A DNA stretch of 64,000 bases, taken from Paraburkholderia acidipaludis NBRC 101816. GTDB lineage: Bacteria > Pseudomonadota > Gammaproteobacteria > Burkholderiales > Burkholderiaceae. The stretch is taken from positions 1 through 64,000 of the forward strand of contig NZ_BAXZ01000034.1 in NCBI RefSeq assembly GCF_000684975.1, in the 5' to 3' direction. Numbering within the stretch: the stretch's first letter is position 1; each line of letters opens with the position of its first letter. A program made the position numbers and the translations under genes. A model generated the notes under the pieces. It searched no databases and was not told the DNA's origin. It was given only the letters and a program-made list of their open reading frames with translations. Below, piece by piece: positions 34,674-43,587 of the stretch.

Positions 34674-35102
34674 ATGAAGGCAGTGACGAAAACACAAAAA
34701 TCCTGGGCAATTGCGGGCTTATGCTGCCTTGTTGCTGCCGCAACATCTGCTTACGTCAACCTCGTCAGTTGCAGGACATATGGCGGTGTGCCGCAACCCA
34801 GGCTGGTTGCCGAGGTGCACGTCATGGCGGCTCTGTTAGGAACCGGCTTGCTAGTGAGATTCGTGCAGGGAAGCCGGGCCGTGATGAATGAACCCGCGCC
34901 GGGAACGGTATGGGGCACGACCTACATTGCAAGGGTGGGCGAATACGCTCAACGCGTACGGGGTAAGAGTGCGTTCTTTTCAACCCGGCGGACGGCCCAG
35001 TTGCTTGGGTTTGTTCTTTGTCTGATGTGCCAGTTTGTATTCGTTGGGGCGCCCGCTCAGCCGGATGGCGGTCAGCCGACGGCCCGTGCTGTCGCAGCTT
35101 GA
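34674..35102 (+). CDS. Small hypothetical membrane protein
   Basis: A 142-residue protein starting MKAVTKTQKSW. One hydrophobic segment (residues about 12-30) is followed by another near 48-62 and one near 108-125, so two or three membrane spans. I recognise no family. It lies in the AT-richer patch and is followed 74 bases later by another small membrane protein. A weak GGA lies just ahead of the ATG. Confidence 0.45.
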   Translation: MKAVTKTQKSWAIAGLCCLVAAATSAYVNLVSCRTYGGVPQPRLVAEVHVMAALLGTGLLVRFVQGSRAVMNEPAPGTVWGTTYIARVGEYAQRVRGKSAFFSTRRTAQLLGFVLCLMCQFVFVGAPAQPDGGQPTARAVAA

Positions 35103-35176
35103 CTGGGTTGCGCAATTCGGACTGCGGCATCACGAGCAAACGTGCAGCAAGCGGTTTTCCAATAAAGAACTTAAAA

Positions 35177-35380
35177 ATGAAGCGACCGATTTTGTCAATT
35201 TTGCTGATCAATGTGGGAAATGTTTTCTTTGCATTGGGAATCTTTAGTCTGACGCGGGCATTTCAGATGTTCGAGTTTAATGCGTACTTCTGGCTTGCTT
35301 TTGGAACAACGCTAGTGAGTCTTCTGCTCGGCACCGCCAGCGTGCAATTTGGAACACGGTGGCTCGGCCTGGAACAGTAA
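35177..35380 (+). CDS. Small hypothetical membrane protein (two spans)
   Basis: A 67-residue protein: MKRPILSILLINVGNVFFAL is the first membrane segment, FWLAFGTTLVSLLLGTASVQ the second. AAGAAC precedes the ATG at 35177; the frame upstream to 35018 overlaps the previous gene and looks non-coding. No family is recognised. Two small membrane proteins in tandem in AT-richer DNA may be a horizontally acquired pair. Confidence 0.45.
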   Translation: MKRPILSILLINVGNVFFALGIFSLTRAFQMFEFNAYFWLAFGTTLVSLLLGTASVQFGTRWLGLEQ

Positions 35381-35513
35381 TCGTATTTTCGAAGTACTGA
35401 GCTTCGGCGGTATCCCCAAGAGCTGCGATTCGTGCTTTCATGAGTCAAAGGCGCACCGCAGGCCCGCTCTGTGCGGGACTGGCTGTCTCGACCCGGTACG
35501 CAATAATGCGTGG

Positions 35514-35804
35514 TCAGGCAAGCACAACCTCTGCAAGGAACGTTGCGAAGTAATCGTCGTCCAGCCATCCTGAAACATGCTTCGACGCTTCGATGCGCTG
35601 GATTTCTCTCTGCCCTTTATCCGTCAGGATGGCAATCTGGAGCGTGGGGAGATACTTCGTACTGGGGGGAGGTTTCTGGTCTATGGTCTGGATCAAGCCC
35701 TGCGAGCGAAGCAGCGTGAAAATTGCCGGCCGCTTGTGCCACGGTATTTGCCGATACAAAGCAAGTCGAAGAGCTTCAAGTACGGCGCCATTGTTGAATT
35801 CCAT
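35514..35804 (-). CDS. Hypothetical 96-residue protein, winged-helix-like
   Basis: The start at 35804 (MEFNNGAVLEALRLALYRQI) follows AGAAGG by six bases. Residues 1-70 look like a short winged helix (LRSQGLIQTIDQK, ILTDKGQREIQRIE), a pattern seen in small DNA-binding proteins, but the match is not strong enough for a family call. It stands alone between the small membrane proteins and the helicase. Confidence 0.45.
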   Translation of the reverse strand: MEFNNGAVLEALRLALYRQIPWHKRPAIFTLLRSQGLIQTIDQKPPPSTKYLPTLQIAILTDKGQREIQRIEASKHVSGWLDDDYFATFLAEVVLA

Positions 35805-36016
35805 GAGCATCCTTCTGGTGTTCGACTCAAACGTCCTGCTGGCTCTGGGCAACTACGCTAGCACATGAAATGCTTCTGTACGATGACACACCCAAAACCT
35901 TTCGTGCCCGGCGATGACAACACGCAGAAGCCACTTGTGCCCGTCGTCCAGCTTGCCGGCGCGGCGAGATCAACGCGGCAACCGCTAGAATTGCCGTTTT
36001 AGCCCGGAATACGCCC

Positions 36017-37462
36017 ATGTCTTTTGCCTCGCTTGGCCTGATCGCTCCGCTGCTGCGTAATGTGGAGGATCTCAATTACCAGACACCTACGCCGGTGCAG
36101 GCCAAGGCGATTCCTGCTGTGCTCGGCGGCAAGGACGTCATGGCTGCGGCACAGACCGGCACGGGCAAAACGGCAGGTTTTGCGCTGCCGCTGTTGCAGC
36201 GGCTGGTGCAACACGGTCCGGCGGTGTCCAGCAATCGCGCGCGCGTCCTGGTGCTGGTGCCCACGCGTGAACTGGCTGAACAAGTGCTGCAAAGCTTTAT
36301 CGGTTACGGCAAAGGTCTCGATCTACGATTTCTGGCTGCCTACGGCGGTGTGAGTATCAATCCGCAGATGATGAAGTTGCGCAAAGGCGTGGACGTGCTC
36401 GTTGCCACGCCGGGCCGTTTGCTGGATCTCAATCGCCAGAACGCAGTGCAGTTTGATCAAGTACAAACGCTAGTGCTGGATGAAGCCGACCGCATGCTGG
36501 ATCTGGGCTTTGCGCGCGAACTCAACGCCGTTTTTGCCGCCTTGCCCGCCCAGCGCCAGACCCTGCTGTTCTCCGCCACGTTCACCGACGATATCCGCGC
36601 CATGGCGGCGCGCATTCTGCACGGCCCGGTCAATATCAGCGTCAGCCCGCCCAATGCCACGGCCAGCAAGATCAAGCAGTGGGTGGTGACGGTGGATAAA
36701 AAGAACAAGCCCGACCTCTTCATGCACCTTGTGGCTGAGAACAACTGGGAGCACGCACTGGTGTTCGTCAAAACCCGCAGTGGCGTGGATTACCTGGCGG
36801 CCATGCTGGACGAGGCGGGCTATGCGGTCGACACCATCCACGGCGACAAACCGCAACCCGCGCGCCTGCGTGCGCTGGAGCGCTTCAAGACGGGCGAAGT
36901 GCATATGCTGGTGGCCACCGACGTGGCTGCGCGCGGGCTGGATATCGACGACCTGCCGCTGGTGATCAACGTCGATCTGCCGATCGTGGCGCAAGACTAT
37001 GTGCACCGTATTGGCCGTACCGGCCGCGCGGGCGCCAGCGGCGTGGCGGTGTCCCTTGTGTGTGCCGATGAGGCGCCGCAACTGGCCGCGATTGAAGCGC
37101 TGATCAGGCAAACGCTGCGTCGTGAAGAAGAGCCGGGTTTTGAGGCCGAACACCGTGTACCGCAAACCAGCGCGACGGGCCAGATCATCAAGAAACCCAA
37201 AAAGCCCAAGCAGGCCAAAGTGCCGCAAGCCGAGCCGGGCGCCATGCCCGTGCGCAGCAAAAAGCCGCGCCCGCAAAGTGGCGAAAACAAAGGCAAGCCC
37301 GCGGTGCAGCGCGCTGTGGCTGCGGGTAAAGGCACAAGCTTTTCCAGCGGCAGCCCATTCAGCGTGCAAAAACCACGCAGCAAACCCGCCAGCAAATCCG
37401 TTGCGGGTTCACGTAAGCCGGCCGGCAAACCCGCTGGCGGCCGCGGCAAACGCCAACCCTGA
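36017..37462 (+). CDS. rhlE: DEAD-box RNA helicase (RhlE type)
   Basis: A 481-residue helicase. Motif I AQTGTGKT near residue 45, PTREL near 89, DEAD near 155, the SAT motif LFSATF near 188, and HRIGRTGRAG near 327 are all present. The last 110 residues are a basic Lys/Pro/Arg/Gly-rich tail, as in RhlE, used for RNA binding. Such enzymes unwind structured RNA and help cold adaptation and RNA decay. It is flanked by a decayed region and by convergent malY, with no operon link. Several rhlE copies occur in Burkholderiaceae; the symbol reflects the family only. Confidence 0.88.
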   Translation: MSFASLGLIAPLLRNVEDLNYQTPTPVQAKAIPAVLGGKDVMAAAQTGTGKTAGFALPLLQRLVQHGPAVSSNRARVLVLVPTRELAEQVLQSFIGYGKGLDLRFLAAYGGVSINPQMMKLRKGVDVLVATPGRLLDLNRQNAVQFDQVQTLVLDEADRMLDLGFARELNAVFAALPAQRQTLLFSATFTDDIRAMAARILHGPVNISVSPPNATASKIKQWVVTVDKKNKPDLFMHLVAENNWEHALVFVKTRSGVDYLAAMLDEAGYAVDTIHGDKPQPARLRALERFKTGEVHMLVATDVAARGLDIDDLPLVINVDLPIVAQDYVHRIGRTGRAGASGVAVSLVCADEAPQLAAIEALIRQTLRREEEPGFEAEHRVPQTSATGQIIKKPKKPKQAKVPQAEPGAMPVRSKKPRPQSGENKGKPAVQRAVAAGKGTSFSSGSPFSVQKPRSKPASKSVAGSRKPAGKPAGGRGKRQP

Positions 37463-37650
37463 TCCGTGGGGAGGTGCAACGCCAGCCCCGGAACAGGCTG
37501 GCGGATACCGCCCGCTGCTGACTTCGGCCGGTACGATGTCTGGCGACGCGTCCGCGACAGAAAACCAGCGCGGAATGACCGTTACCTTTCGGTGACCCGC
37601 TTCGCCGCCGGCAGTCGCCGCAACGACAAACGACAATTGAGGAACCCTTA

Positions 37651-38880
37651 TTATCGGCGGTCCGGCCTTTTGTCGAAGCGAAGGATTGCATCGCGTATTT
37701 TTTCCAGTGACCGCTGCACCTGCGTTCTCGGGCATGCGAGATTGAGCCGGATTCGACAAGCGCCGTTCTCGACGAACATCTCGCCACCTTCGAGGATGAC
37801 ACCGGCTTTCTCAAGGAAGAAGCGGGTGAGGTTGACCGACTCGTCGAAATAGGCCCGCAGGTCGACCCATGCGAGATAGGTCGCATCCGGGATGCGGAAC
37901 CTGGCCTTGGGCAAGTGCTCGTTCAGAAACCTTTGGGTCCACGCGAAGTTGGCGTCGAGATACGAGCGCAGTTCGTCGAGCCACGGCGCGCCGTTCCGAT
38001 ACGCGCCAGCGGCAGCCGCGAGACTGAGCGGGTTCACGAACGGGTAGTGTCGCCGTTTCCATTCCGAGCGCAACGCCGGGTCGGGAACGATCACGGTCGC
38101 GATCATCATTCCCGCCAGGTTGAAGGTCTTGCTGACGGCCATGCAGGTGATGATGTCCCGGCTTCCCGGGAACAGCCTGGCCAACGGTGTGTGCCGTGTC
38201 CCCGTTCTGAGCAGATCGCAATGGATCTCGTCGGAGACGATCTTGACGCCGTTGGCAATGCAGAGTTCACCCATGCGGCGCAGTTCGTCATCCGTCCAGA
38301 CCCGGCCGGTCGGGTTGTGCGGATGGCAAAGGAAAAAGAGCTTCACGGCCGGATCGCTCACTTTCGTCTCGAAGTCGTCGAAGTCGATCGCGTAGCCGCC
38401 ATCGTCCGAGGCGAGCAGGCGCGACGTCACGAATTCCCGATCTCGCTGAACCGTCGCATGCTTGAAGTATCCATAGGCTGGCGTCAGGCTGAGCACTTTG
38501 TCGCCGGGCCGGCAGACGTATTCGACGAGCCCGAAGAGTGCCGGTATGACACCCAGCGCGACCAGCATGTCCTCCCGCGCGAATCGCCAGTCGTAGCGCT
38601 CAGCACACCAGGCGTGGAAAGCCTGGTAGAGCTGATCGTCGAAGTTCATCGTGTAGCCGAAAACCGGGTGTTTCAGGCGTTCGGAGATCGCGTCGATGGC
38701 GGCGTCCGGCGCGGCGAACTGCATGTCCGCCACCCACATCGAGATCAATTCCTCTCTCGGCACATCGAGCTCGGGCGCGGGCGCATCGGCACCGAACAGA
38801 TAGTTTTCGAAGCCGTCCTCGGCCAGGGCATTGGTGCCGCGACGGGAAATCAGGCGATCAAAATCGTAATTCATATGCAT
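37651..38880 (-). CDS. MalY/PatB-family PLP aminotransferase (cystathionine beta-lyase type)
   Basis: A 409-residue fold-type I PLP enzyme. The signature is HPHNPTGRVWTDDELRRMGE near residue 185, with the aldimine lysine in AVSKTFNLAG near 247 and the phosphate-binding Arg in RIRLNLACPRTQ near 388. It belongs to the MalY/PatB subgroup of C-S lyases, which cleave cystathionine and related thioethers. It reads away from the Lrp-type gene 1.1 kb upstream and lies 56 bases after the permease pseudogene, with which it was probably co-transcribed. Loss of the permease may have left it without its substrate. Confidence 0.85.
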   Translation of the reverse strand: MHMNYDFDRLISRRGTNALAEDGFENYLFGADAPAPELDVPREELISMWVADMQFAAPDAAIDAISERLKHPVFGYTMNFDDQLYQAFHAWCAERYDWRFAREDMLVALGVIPALFGLVEYVCRPGDKVLSLTPAYGYFKHATVQRDREFVTSRLLASDDGGYAIDFDDFETKVSDPAVKLFFLCHPHNPTGRVWTDDELRRMGELCIANGVKIVSDEIHCDLLRTGTRHTPLARLFPGSRDIITCMAVSKTFNLAGMMIATVIVPDPALRSEWKRRHYPFVNPLSLAAAAGAYRNGAPWLDELRSYLDANFAWTQRFLNEHLPKARFRIPDATYLAWVDLRAYFDESVNLTRFFLEKAGVILEGGEMFVENGACRIRLNLACPRTQVQRSLEKIRDAILRFDKRPDRR

Positions 38881-38936
38881 TCAGTCATTCAATGGAAAAG
38901 CCGCCGGGATCGATACCCCGGGCGATTTCCTGAACA

Positions 38937-39723
38937 TCAGTTGAGGAGTGAGCGTTGCCGTGCGTATGTGAAATACACGACGAGCCCGATCGCGAGCCAG
39001 ACCAGAAACGCAATCCAGGTCGTGGCTTGAAGGAACAGGGTCAGCGTGATGCAGAACGCGATCGCCAGCAGAGGCACCAGCGGCACGGCCGGGCAGCGGA
39101 ATGCGCGCGGCAGATCGGGGCGCGTTTTTCGCAGGATGATGACGGCGACGGAAATCAGGCTGAACGCCGCCAACGTGCCGAGGTTGATAAGTTCGGTCAG
39201 CACGTTGAGCGGAACGACGGCCGCGACCAGGCCAAACACGACCCCGACGATCCAGGTCGCGAAAAACGGCGTGCCGAGACTCGAATGAACGCGTGACAGT
39301 TTCTTCGGCAAAAGGCCGTCGCGCGACATCGCGAAGACGATGCGTGTTTGCCCATAGGTCATCACGAGAATGACGGTGGTCATGCCGAGAATCGCGCCGA
39401 GATCGACAAAGCCCGCAACCCAGTTCTCCCATCGTGGCGTAGCTGTAGGTGTATATCGAGCCCGCAACCGGCACCGACGAGGCGAATTCTGCATAGCACA
39501 GGGCTGCAAATCCGCAGGCCAGGGCGGCGATGACGAACGATACGGTCAACGCCGGGCCGGCGGTCAGCGCGCCGGTTCCCGTCAATACGAAAATGCCCGT
39601 GCCGACGATCGCTCCGATCCCCATCAGGATCAGATCGAAGGGTCCAGGCACCTTCTTCAGGCCGTGCGGTGCATGACTCGCGGCAACCATCGCCGCGAGA
39701 TCCTTGGTTCGAAACAAACTCAT
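38937..39723 (-). pseudogene. Amino-acid permease (APC family) with internal deletion
   Basis: The N-terminal part starts at 39723 after GGAGGAG: MSLFRTKDLAAMVAASHAPH, then MGIGAIVGTGIFVLTGTGAL and SIYTYSYATMGEL, typical of cationic amino-acid permeases of about 470 residues. At about 39421-39430 this frame joins, out of frame, to NWVAGFVDLGAI and continues to the normal permease end at 38937 in another frame. About 190 residues of the family are missing. The join is GGAGAACTGG, which could match both original ends, so an illegitimate deletion is likely. No functional transporter can be made. Confidence 0.85.
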
Positions 39724-40023
39724 CCGACTCCTCCAGTTTTTATGTAGATCGCAAGGGCGCATTTCTGCGCGCCCGCCGTTCAGACATCGCAGACCGCATG
39801 GGGCCGCCGCCGACCGCGGCACGCCCCTCACTCATCTGTCCTTGTTTGGTTAATGATCGTCGATAGTCTGGTTAAGAGGATTTCGCGCGGACAAGATTTT
39901 CGACGTACACAGTGAATATAATTAACCTATTCGGGCTTGCCGCCGGTCAGTCCAAGACCGTGGGCGAATGGGTTTCGGCGCACCGCGCATCGCAACGCCG
40001 TGAGGCAAGGGAGAGGAGTGGAA
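39724..40023. other. Divergent intergenic region, permease pseudogene and Lrp gene
   Basis: A good -10 (TATAAT, 39917-39922) reads right toward the Lrp gene, but no matching -35 is clear. The region probably held the shared operator of the Lrp-type regulator and the permease operon. No dyad stands out. Confidence 0.4.
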
Positions 40024-40482
40024 ATGACGGATCTGGACGACACGGACAGGAAGATCCTGGAGCTGCTGCAAGTCGATGGCCGATTGTCCAATGCGGACAT
40101 CGCGGAGAAGGTTGGCTTATCGGCTCCCGCCTGCTGGAAAAGACTGAAGCGGCTGGAGAAGCAGGTGATTCAGGGTTATCACGCGACGCTGAATCAGCGG
40201 GAACTCGGGCTTGGTCTCTTTGCCTTCATCAATATCATGCTCGACAGTCACTCGGAGAAAGCCATGCGAGCGTTCGAGTCGGGCGTGATGGCGCTGCCGA
40301 ATGTAGTGGCTTGCCACAACGTGTCCGGCAAGTACGACTATCTGCTTCAGGTCGTCGTGCGGGATATGGAGTCATTCCATCAGCTCGCGATGCACCGGAT
40401 CCGCAATCTCGGCAACATCAAGGAGATGTACACGGGCTTCTCATTGAAGGAGATCAAGCGCTCGACGAGCCTTCCGCTGTGA
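40024..40482 (+). CDS. Lrp/AsnC-family transcriptional regulator
   Basis: A 152-residue regulator with the N-terminal winged helix (LDDTDRKILELLQVDGRLSN, then LSAPACWKRLKRLEKQ) and the C-terminal RAM ligand domain (GLFAFINIMLDS, VSGKYDYLLQVVVRDM). The start at 40024 follows GGAGTGG. It is divergent from the amino-acid permease and MalY genes, so it likely controlled their expression in response to an amino acid. Because the permease is broken, the circuit may be defunct. Confidence 0.88.
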   Translation: MTDLDDTDRKILELLQVDGRLSNADIAEKVGLSAPACWKRLKRLEKQVIQGYHATLNQRELGLGLFAFINIMLDSHSEKAMRAFESGVMALPNVVACHNVSGKYDYLLQVVVRDMESFHQLAMHRIRNLGNIKEMYTGFSLKEIKRSTSLPL

Positions 40483-40501
40483 GATCGGAGCCCAAGCCCC
40501 C

Positions 40502-40714
40502 CTACCGGACTTTCGCCGCCGCCGCGAGTGCGCGAATCCCCTGACTGGAATCCTCGTCGGAGTTCATGAACTTCGTGACCGCATCGGTAATGCCCCCCTC
40601 CGTGGCGGCGGACTGCACCATGCCGAACGCCAGCGACGGTACGAAGCCGCCCGACTTGATGGTCGCCACGGCATCCGCGGAAGACTTTTTCGCACAGGCA
40701 TCGAACTTGTCCAT
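40502..40714 (-). pseudogene. C-terminal fragment of a sugar ABC-transporter binding protein
   Basis: About 70 residues (MDKFDACAKKSSADAVATIK, then SGGFVPSLAFGMVQ, ending RALAAAAKVR) look like the C-terminus of a glucose- or mannose-type periplasmic binding protein, such as Pseudomonas GtsA. The expected 350 residues upstream are absent; the next feature is the 3' end of the DUF1479 gene. No ABC partner genes are nearby. It is most likely a remnant. Confidence 0.5.
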
Positions 40715-40722
40715 GGGAACGT

Positions 40723-42003
40723 TCAGGCGGACGGGGATTGAGCCTTTATAGAGGCTGAAATCACGCCGAAGCCCATTTGGGAACGGCCGAGCTCAGTGAG
40801 ATCTTCTGCTGTCGCACGGCCGACGAAGTCCACCTCGAAATGATCCGTGGGGAAATCCGGCGGACTCTTTCCGTCGAGGAAGCTTGGCAGTTGCCGCTTC
40901 AGATAGGCATCGTTCTTCGCGCAGGCCGGCAGCGAGGCGATATACATCACGTTGCTGTAGCCTTTGCCGCGATGCGCATCCTCGACCGCGTGGATGACGT
41001 CGCTGTGCCAGAACACCGTGTCCCCAGCCTGCATCAGCGGAATTGAAGAGAGCGCGTGGAACAGGGGTGCGTGATATTCGGGCTTGATGGACAGTGCGCG
41101 GCCCGGCATCGCACCGCAAAGGTCGTCTTCCGCAACATCGTCCTGCAGCGCGCGCAAGAGAATGTAGGCCATCGAATTCGCAATCGGCACCAGTTGCAAG
41201 GTGCCGTCGCCCGGGCCTTGCGGTGTCAGGGCTGTCCATCCCTGAAATGTGCGGAACATCGAGCAGACGGCCGGCGAAGGAATCTCCTCGACTTCCGTGC
41301 GCCACGCCGCGTCGAAGGGATCGTAGTCACGCCAGCGGCCGGAGAAAACGTGGCGATAGACCTTGCGGAAGTTCGATTCGATCCAGCGCTCGACCGAACC
41401 CCCGTCGCAGTGCGCCGACAAACCCAAGGACTCCGAACCAGGCGGCCTGCGACGCAAGCGGTCTGCATAGACCGGAACGTGGTTCGGGTCGAAATGCACC
41501 CGGCCTTCGCTTTGCGTGCGCCAGAGACGGTTGAGGAACACGCGCGCCTGCGTGAGTTCGGCCGACTGACGCGCGAGCACCTGCGGTTTCGACCAGTACA
41601 CCCCGTAGATCTGGGGCTTGCTCGACGCGAGCTGGCCGAAGTATTTGTCTTCGGCGCGATTGAGCAATTTTGCGTCCAGGTTGTTGTGCTCGACATAGTC
41701 GGCAATGTCGTTGTCCCATTGCTCCACGAGCGAACGGTCGAAGACCTTGCGGATAACACAGGCACCGCGCGCCTTGACGAGCGCAATCTGCTCTTCGGCG
41801 ACCCGGTTCGCCACGATGTCCGCGAACTGGATTTCCGGGATGACGGGCTCGCCGCGGTCGCGGAGCGCTGCGATGTGCTGCGCCTCCCTGATCATCGCCG
41901 CTTCGACCTCGGCGAACACTTCCCGGTAGTTGGGCAGCATGTCCCGCAACGCTCGCTTCGCGCTGCGGATGGCTGCCGGTAGATCGTCAATTTGCAATGC
42001 CAT
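40723..42003 (-). CDS. DUF1479 (YbiU-like) iron-dependent-type protein
   Basis: A 426-residue protein of the DUF1479/YbiU family. Motifs that fit a jelly-roll 2-oxoglutarate dioxygenase are LSAHCDGGSVERW (H-x-D near residues 197-199), the second metal His in FWHSDVIHAVEDAH near 340 and GYSNVMYIASLPAC. Function is not established; iron and 2-oxoglutarate dependence are predicted from the fold. It is divergent from an AraC regulator with a 97-base gap, which suggests local regulation. Confidence 0.82.
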   Translation of the reverse strand: MALQIDDLPAAIRSAKRALRDMLPNYREVFAEVEAAMIREAQHIAALRDRGEPVIPEIQFADIVANRVAEEQIALVKARGACVIRKVFDRSLVEQWDNDIADYVEHNNLDAKLLNRAEDKYFGQLASSKPQIYGVYWSKPQVLARQSAELTQARVFLNRLWRTQSEGRVHFDPNHVPVYADRLRRRPPGSESLGLSAHCDGGSVERWIESNFRKVYRHVFSGRWRDYDPFDAAWRTEVEEIPSPAVCSMFRTFQGWTALTPQGPGDGTLQLVPIANSMAYILLRALQDDVAEDDLCGAMPGRALSIKPEYHAPLFHALSSIPLMQAGDTVFWHSDVIHAVEDAHRGKGYSNVMYIASLPACAKNDAYLKRQLPSFLDGKSPPDFPTDHFEVDFVGRATAEDLTELGRSQMGFGVISASIKAQSPSA

Positions 42004-42100
42004 GACATCGTCTCCCTGTGATGTTTCTGATACACGGAGCGTACGCGAGCGATGAGCGGTTGCGTGATACTATCCGGTCAAAGTTTTATTGATTTGGGAC

Positions 42101-43081
42101 ATGAAAGCGGCTTATGAATATGTCGACTTTGGCCAGGACTGCTCGGTAAGGGTTTACCATCGGCGGTTGCGCCGCATACCTTTCGAGTGGCACCACCATC
42201 CCGAGTACGAGCTGACACTGACCATGAACAGTCAGGGCAAGCGGTACATCGGCGATTCGGTTGCCTCCTACGGCGCCGACGATCTGGTGCTGGTGCCGCC
42301 TAATCTGCCGCATACCTGGGCGTCGAACCGCTCGATTGACGACGGGGAGTCGGAGGTCGCAATCGTCATCTGGTTCGACGGTGCGTGGGTGCGCCGGTTA
42401 GCCGATGTGTGCCCGGAATATAACGGCCTGTGCGATCTTCTGCGGCGTGCGGCCTGCGGGCTGGCGTTCGAAGACGGAGCCGGAACGCACATGCGAGCGC
42501 ATCTCGAGCATCTGCTGTCCGACAAGCCGCGGGTGCGACTGCAGGCTGTCCTCGATGTCCTCGATTTCCTCTCGGCGCTTCCCGCAATGCCGCTCGCGTC
42601 GCCCAGTGCATTTGACGCTCGCACCGGCACGCCGACCGGCCACGAACCCGACCAGATCAATCGCGTGCTTGCGTTGATAGAAACGCAATTCTCGCGGCCC
42701 CTGCGCCTTTCGACGCTCGCCAAGGCCTCTGGCCTTTCCGAGCGTTCCCTGACGCGGCATTTCACGCAGCACCTTGGCGAGAGCGTGGGTCGATACATCA
42801 CCCGTGTTCGAATCGGACACGCCTGCCGAATGCTGACCGATACGCAAACGCCCATCTCGGTGATTGCAACGCGGTCGGGCTTTTCCAACGCGGCGAATTT
42901 CAATCGCCAGTTCAAGGCGTCGAAGAGCATGACGCCGGTCGAATTCAGACAGCAGTTCACGGGTGCGCGGCATGCCGACGGAGAAACGGCAGCAAGACTT
43001 ACCGAGCGCTCGCCGTCGCTGCAGCGGCTCGAACAAAAGGGGGATGGCACGCGCCGCCGGAGATCGACGCACGTCGATTGA
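42101..43081 (+). CDS. AraC-family regulator with cupin N-terminus
   Basis: A 326-residue regulator. Residues about 1-110 are a cupin sensor (FEWHHHPEYELTLTMNSQG, LVLVPPNLPHTWAS). Residues about 190-290 contain two helix-turn-helix motifs (LSTLAKASGLSERSLTRHFT, then ISVIATRSGFSNAANFNRQF). The ATG at 42101 (MKAAYEYVDF) is used; a TTG four codons earlier is unlikely. It is divergent from the DUF1479 gene and probably regulates it. The last 40 residues are an unstructured basic tail. Confidence 0.85.
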   Translation: MKAAYEYVDFGQDCSVRVYHRRLRRIPFEWHHHPEYELTLTMNSQGKRYIGDSVASYGADDLVLVPPNLPHTWASNRSIDDGESEVAIVIWFDGAWVRRLADVCPEYNGLCDLLRRAACGLAFEDGAGTHMRAHLEHLLSDKPRVRLQAVLDVLDFLSALPAMPLASPSAFDARTGTPTGHEPDQINRVLALIETQFSRPLRLSTLAKASGLSERSLTRHFTQHLGESVGRYITRVRIGHACRMLTDTQTPISVIATRSGFSNAANFNRQFKASKSMTPVEFRQQFTGARHADGETAARLTERSPSLQRLEQKGDGTRRRRSTHVD

Positions 43082-43186
43082 GCGAGGACTTCGGCGCAGG
43101 CGCCGCTCACTCGGCGGCCGTCGCTGCGCGGCCCCGCCCGGCAGGCGCCGCAAGGGGGAGGGCGGTGCCGGGAGGGGCTGCGGAAT

Positions 43187-43477
43187 TTACTGGTTCTGGA
43201 TCAGCCGGCCGAGCGGGACCAGCGGGCCGACCGGCATCAGTTCGTAGGCCATGAGGCCGTCGGCCACCAGCGGCAGTGCGTCCAGCGTTGCTCTGGCCTG
43301 CTCGACCGACTCGACGTTCATCAGAAAGATCGGGCCGGCTTTTTCACGAAACCAGAACTGCTCGACCTTGCCCTCGAGATACAGCCTGAGCGTGGCCGGA
43401 ACTTCGTTGGGCATGTGCTGCTGCAGCTTCTCGGGAGTGAGGGTCGGCTGCGCGGAGGCGATGGCAAAAACTTTCAT
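43187..43477 (-). CDS. Muconolactone-isomerase-like small protein
   Basis: A 96-residue protein of the YCII/muconolactone isomerase-like fold: MKVFAIASAQPTLTPEKLQQ, LYLEGKVEQFWFREKAGPIF, then ARATLDALPLVADGLMAYEL. Family members dimerise as ferredoxin-like barrels, and some are annotated as isomerases without proof. AGGAG precedes the start at 43477. It is divergent from the GlxA-type regulator, which may control it. Substrate unknown. Confidence 0.7.
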   Translation of the reverse strand: MKVFAIASAQPTLTPEKLQQHMPNEVPATLRLYLEGKVEQFWFREKAGPIFLMNVESVEQARATLDALPLVADGLMAYELMPVGPLVPLGRLIQNQ

Positions 43478-43556
43478 GGGTGATCTCCTGGATCGAGCTT
43501 CATTGCAAGGAACAACGGGGATCACTGTAGCCGTCGGACATAAAAAGTTGTATCGT

Positions 43557-43585
43557 CGTAAATGACAACTTTAAGGTCATTTACG
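43557..43585. promoter_or_regulatory. Perfect 10-base inverted repeat touching the GlxA-type start
   Basis: CGTAAATGAC-N9-GTCATTTACG ends two bases before the ATG at 43588. It can act as an operator or as an mRNA hairpin; AAGG inside the loop is the only possible ribosome site. The repeat is long and perfect enough that chance is unlikely. Confidence 0.6.
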
Positions 43586-43587
43586 CC

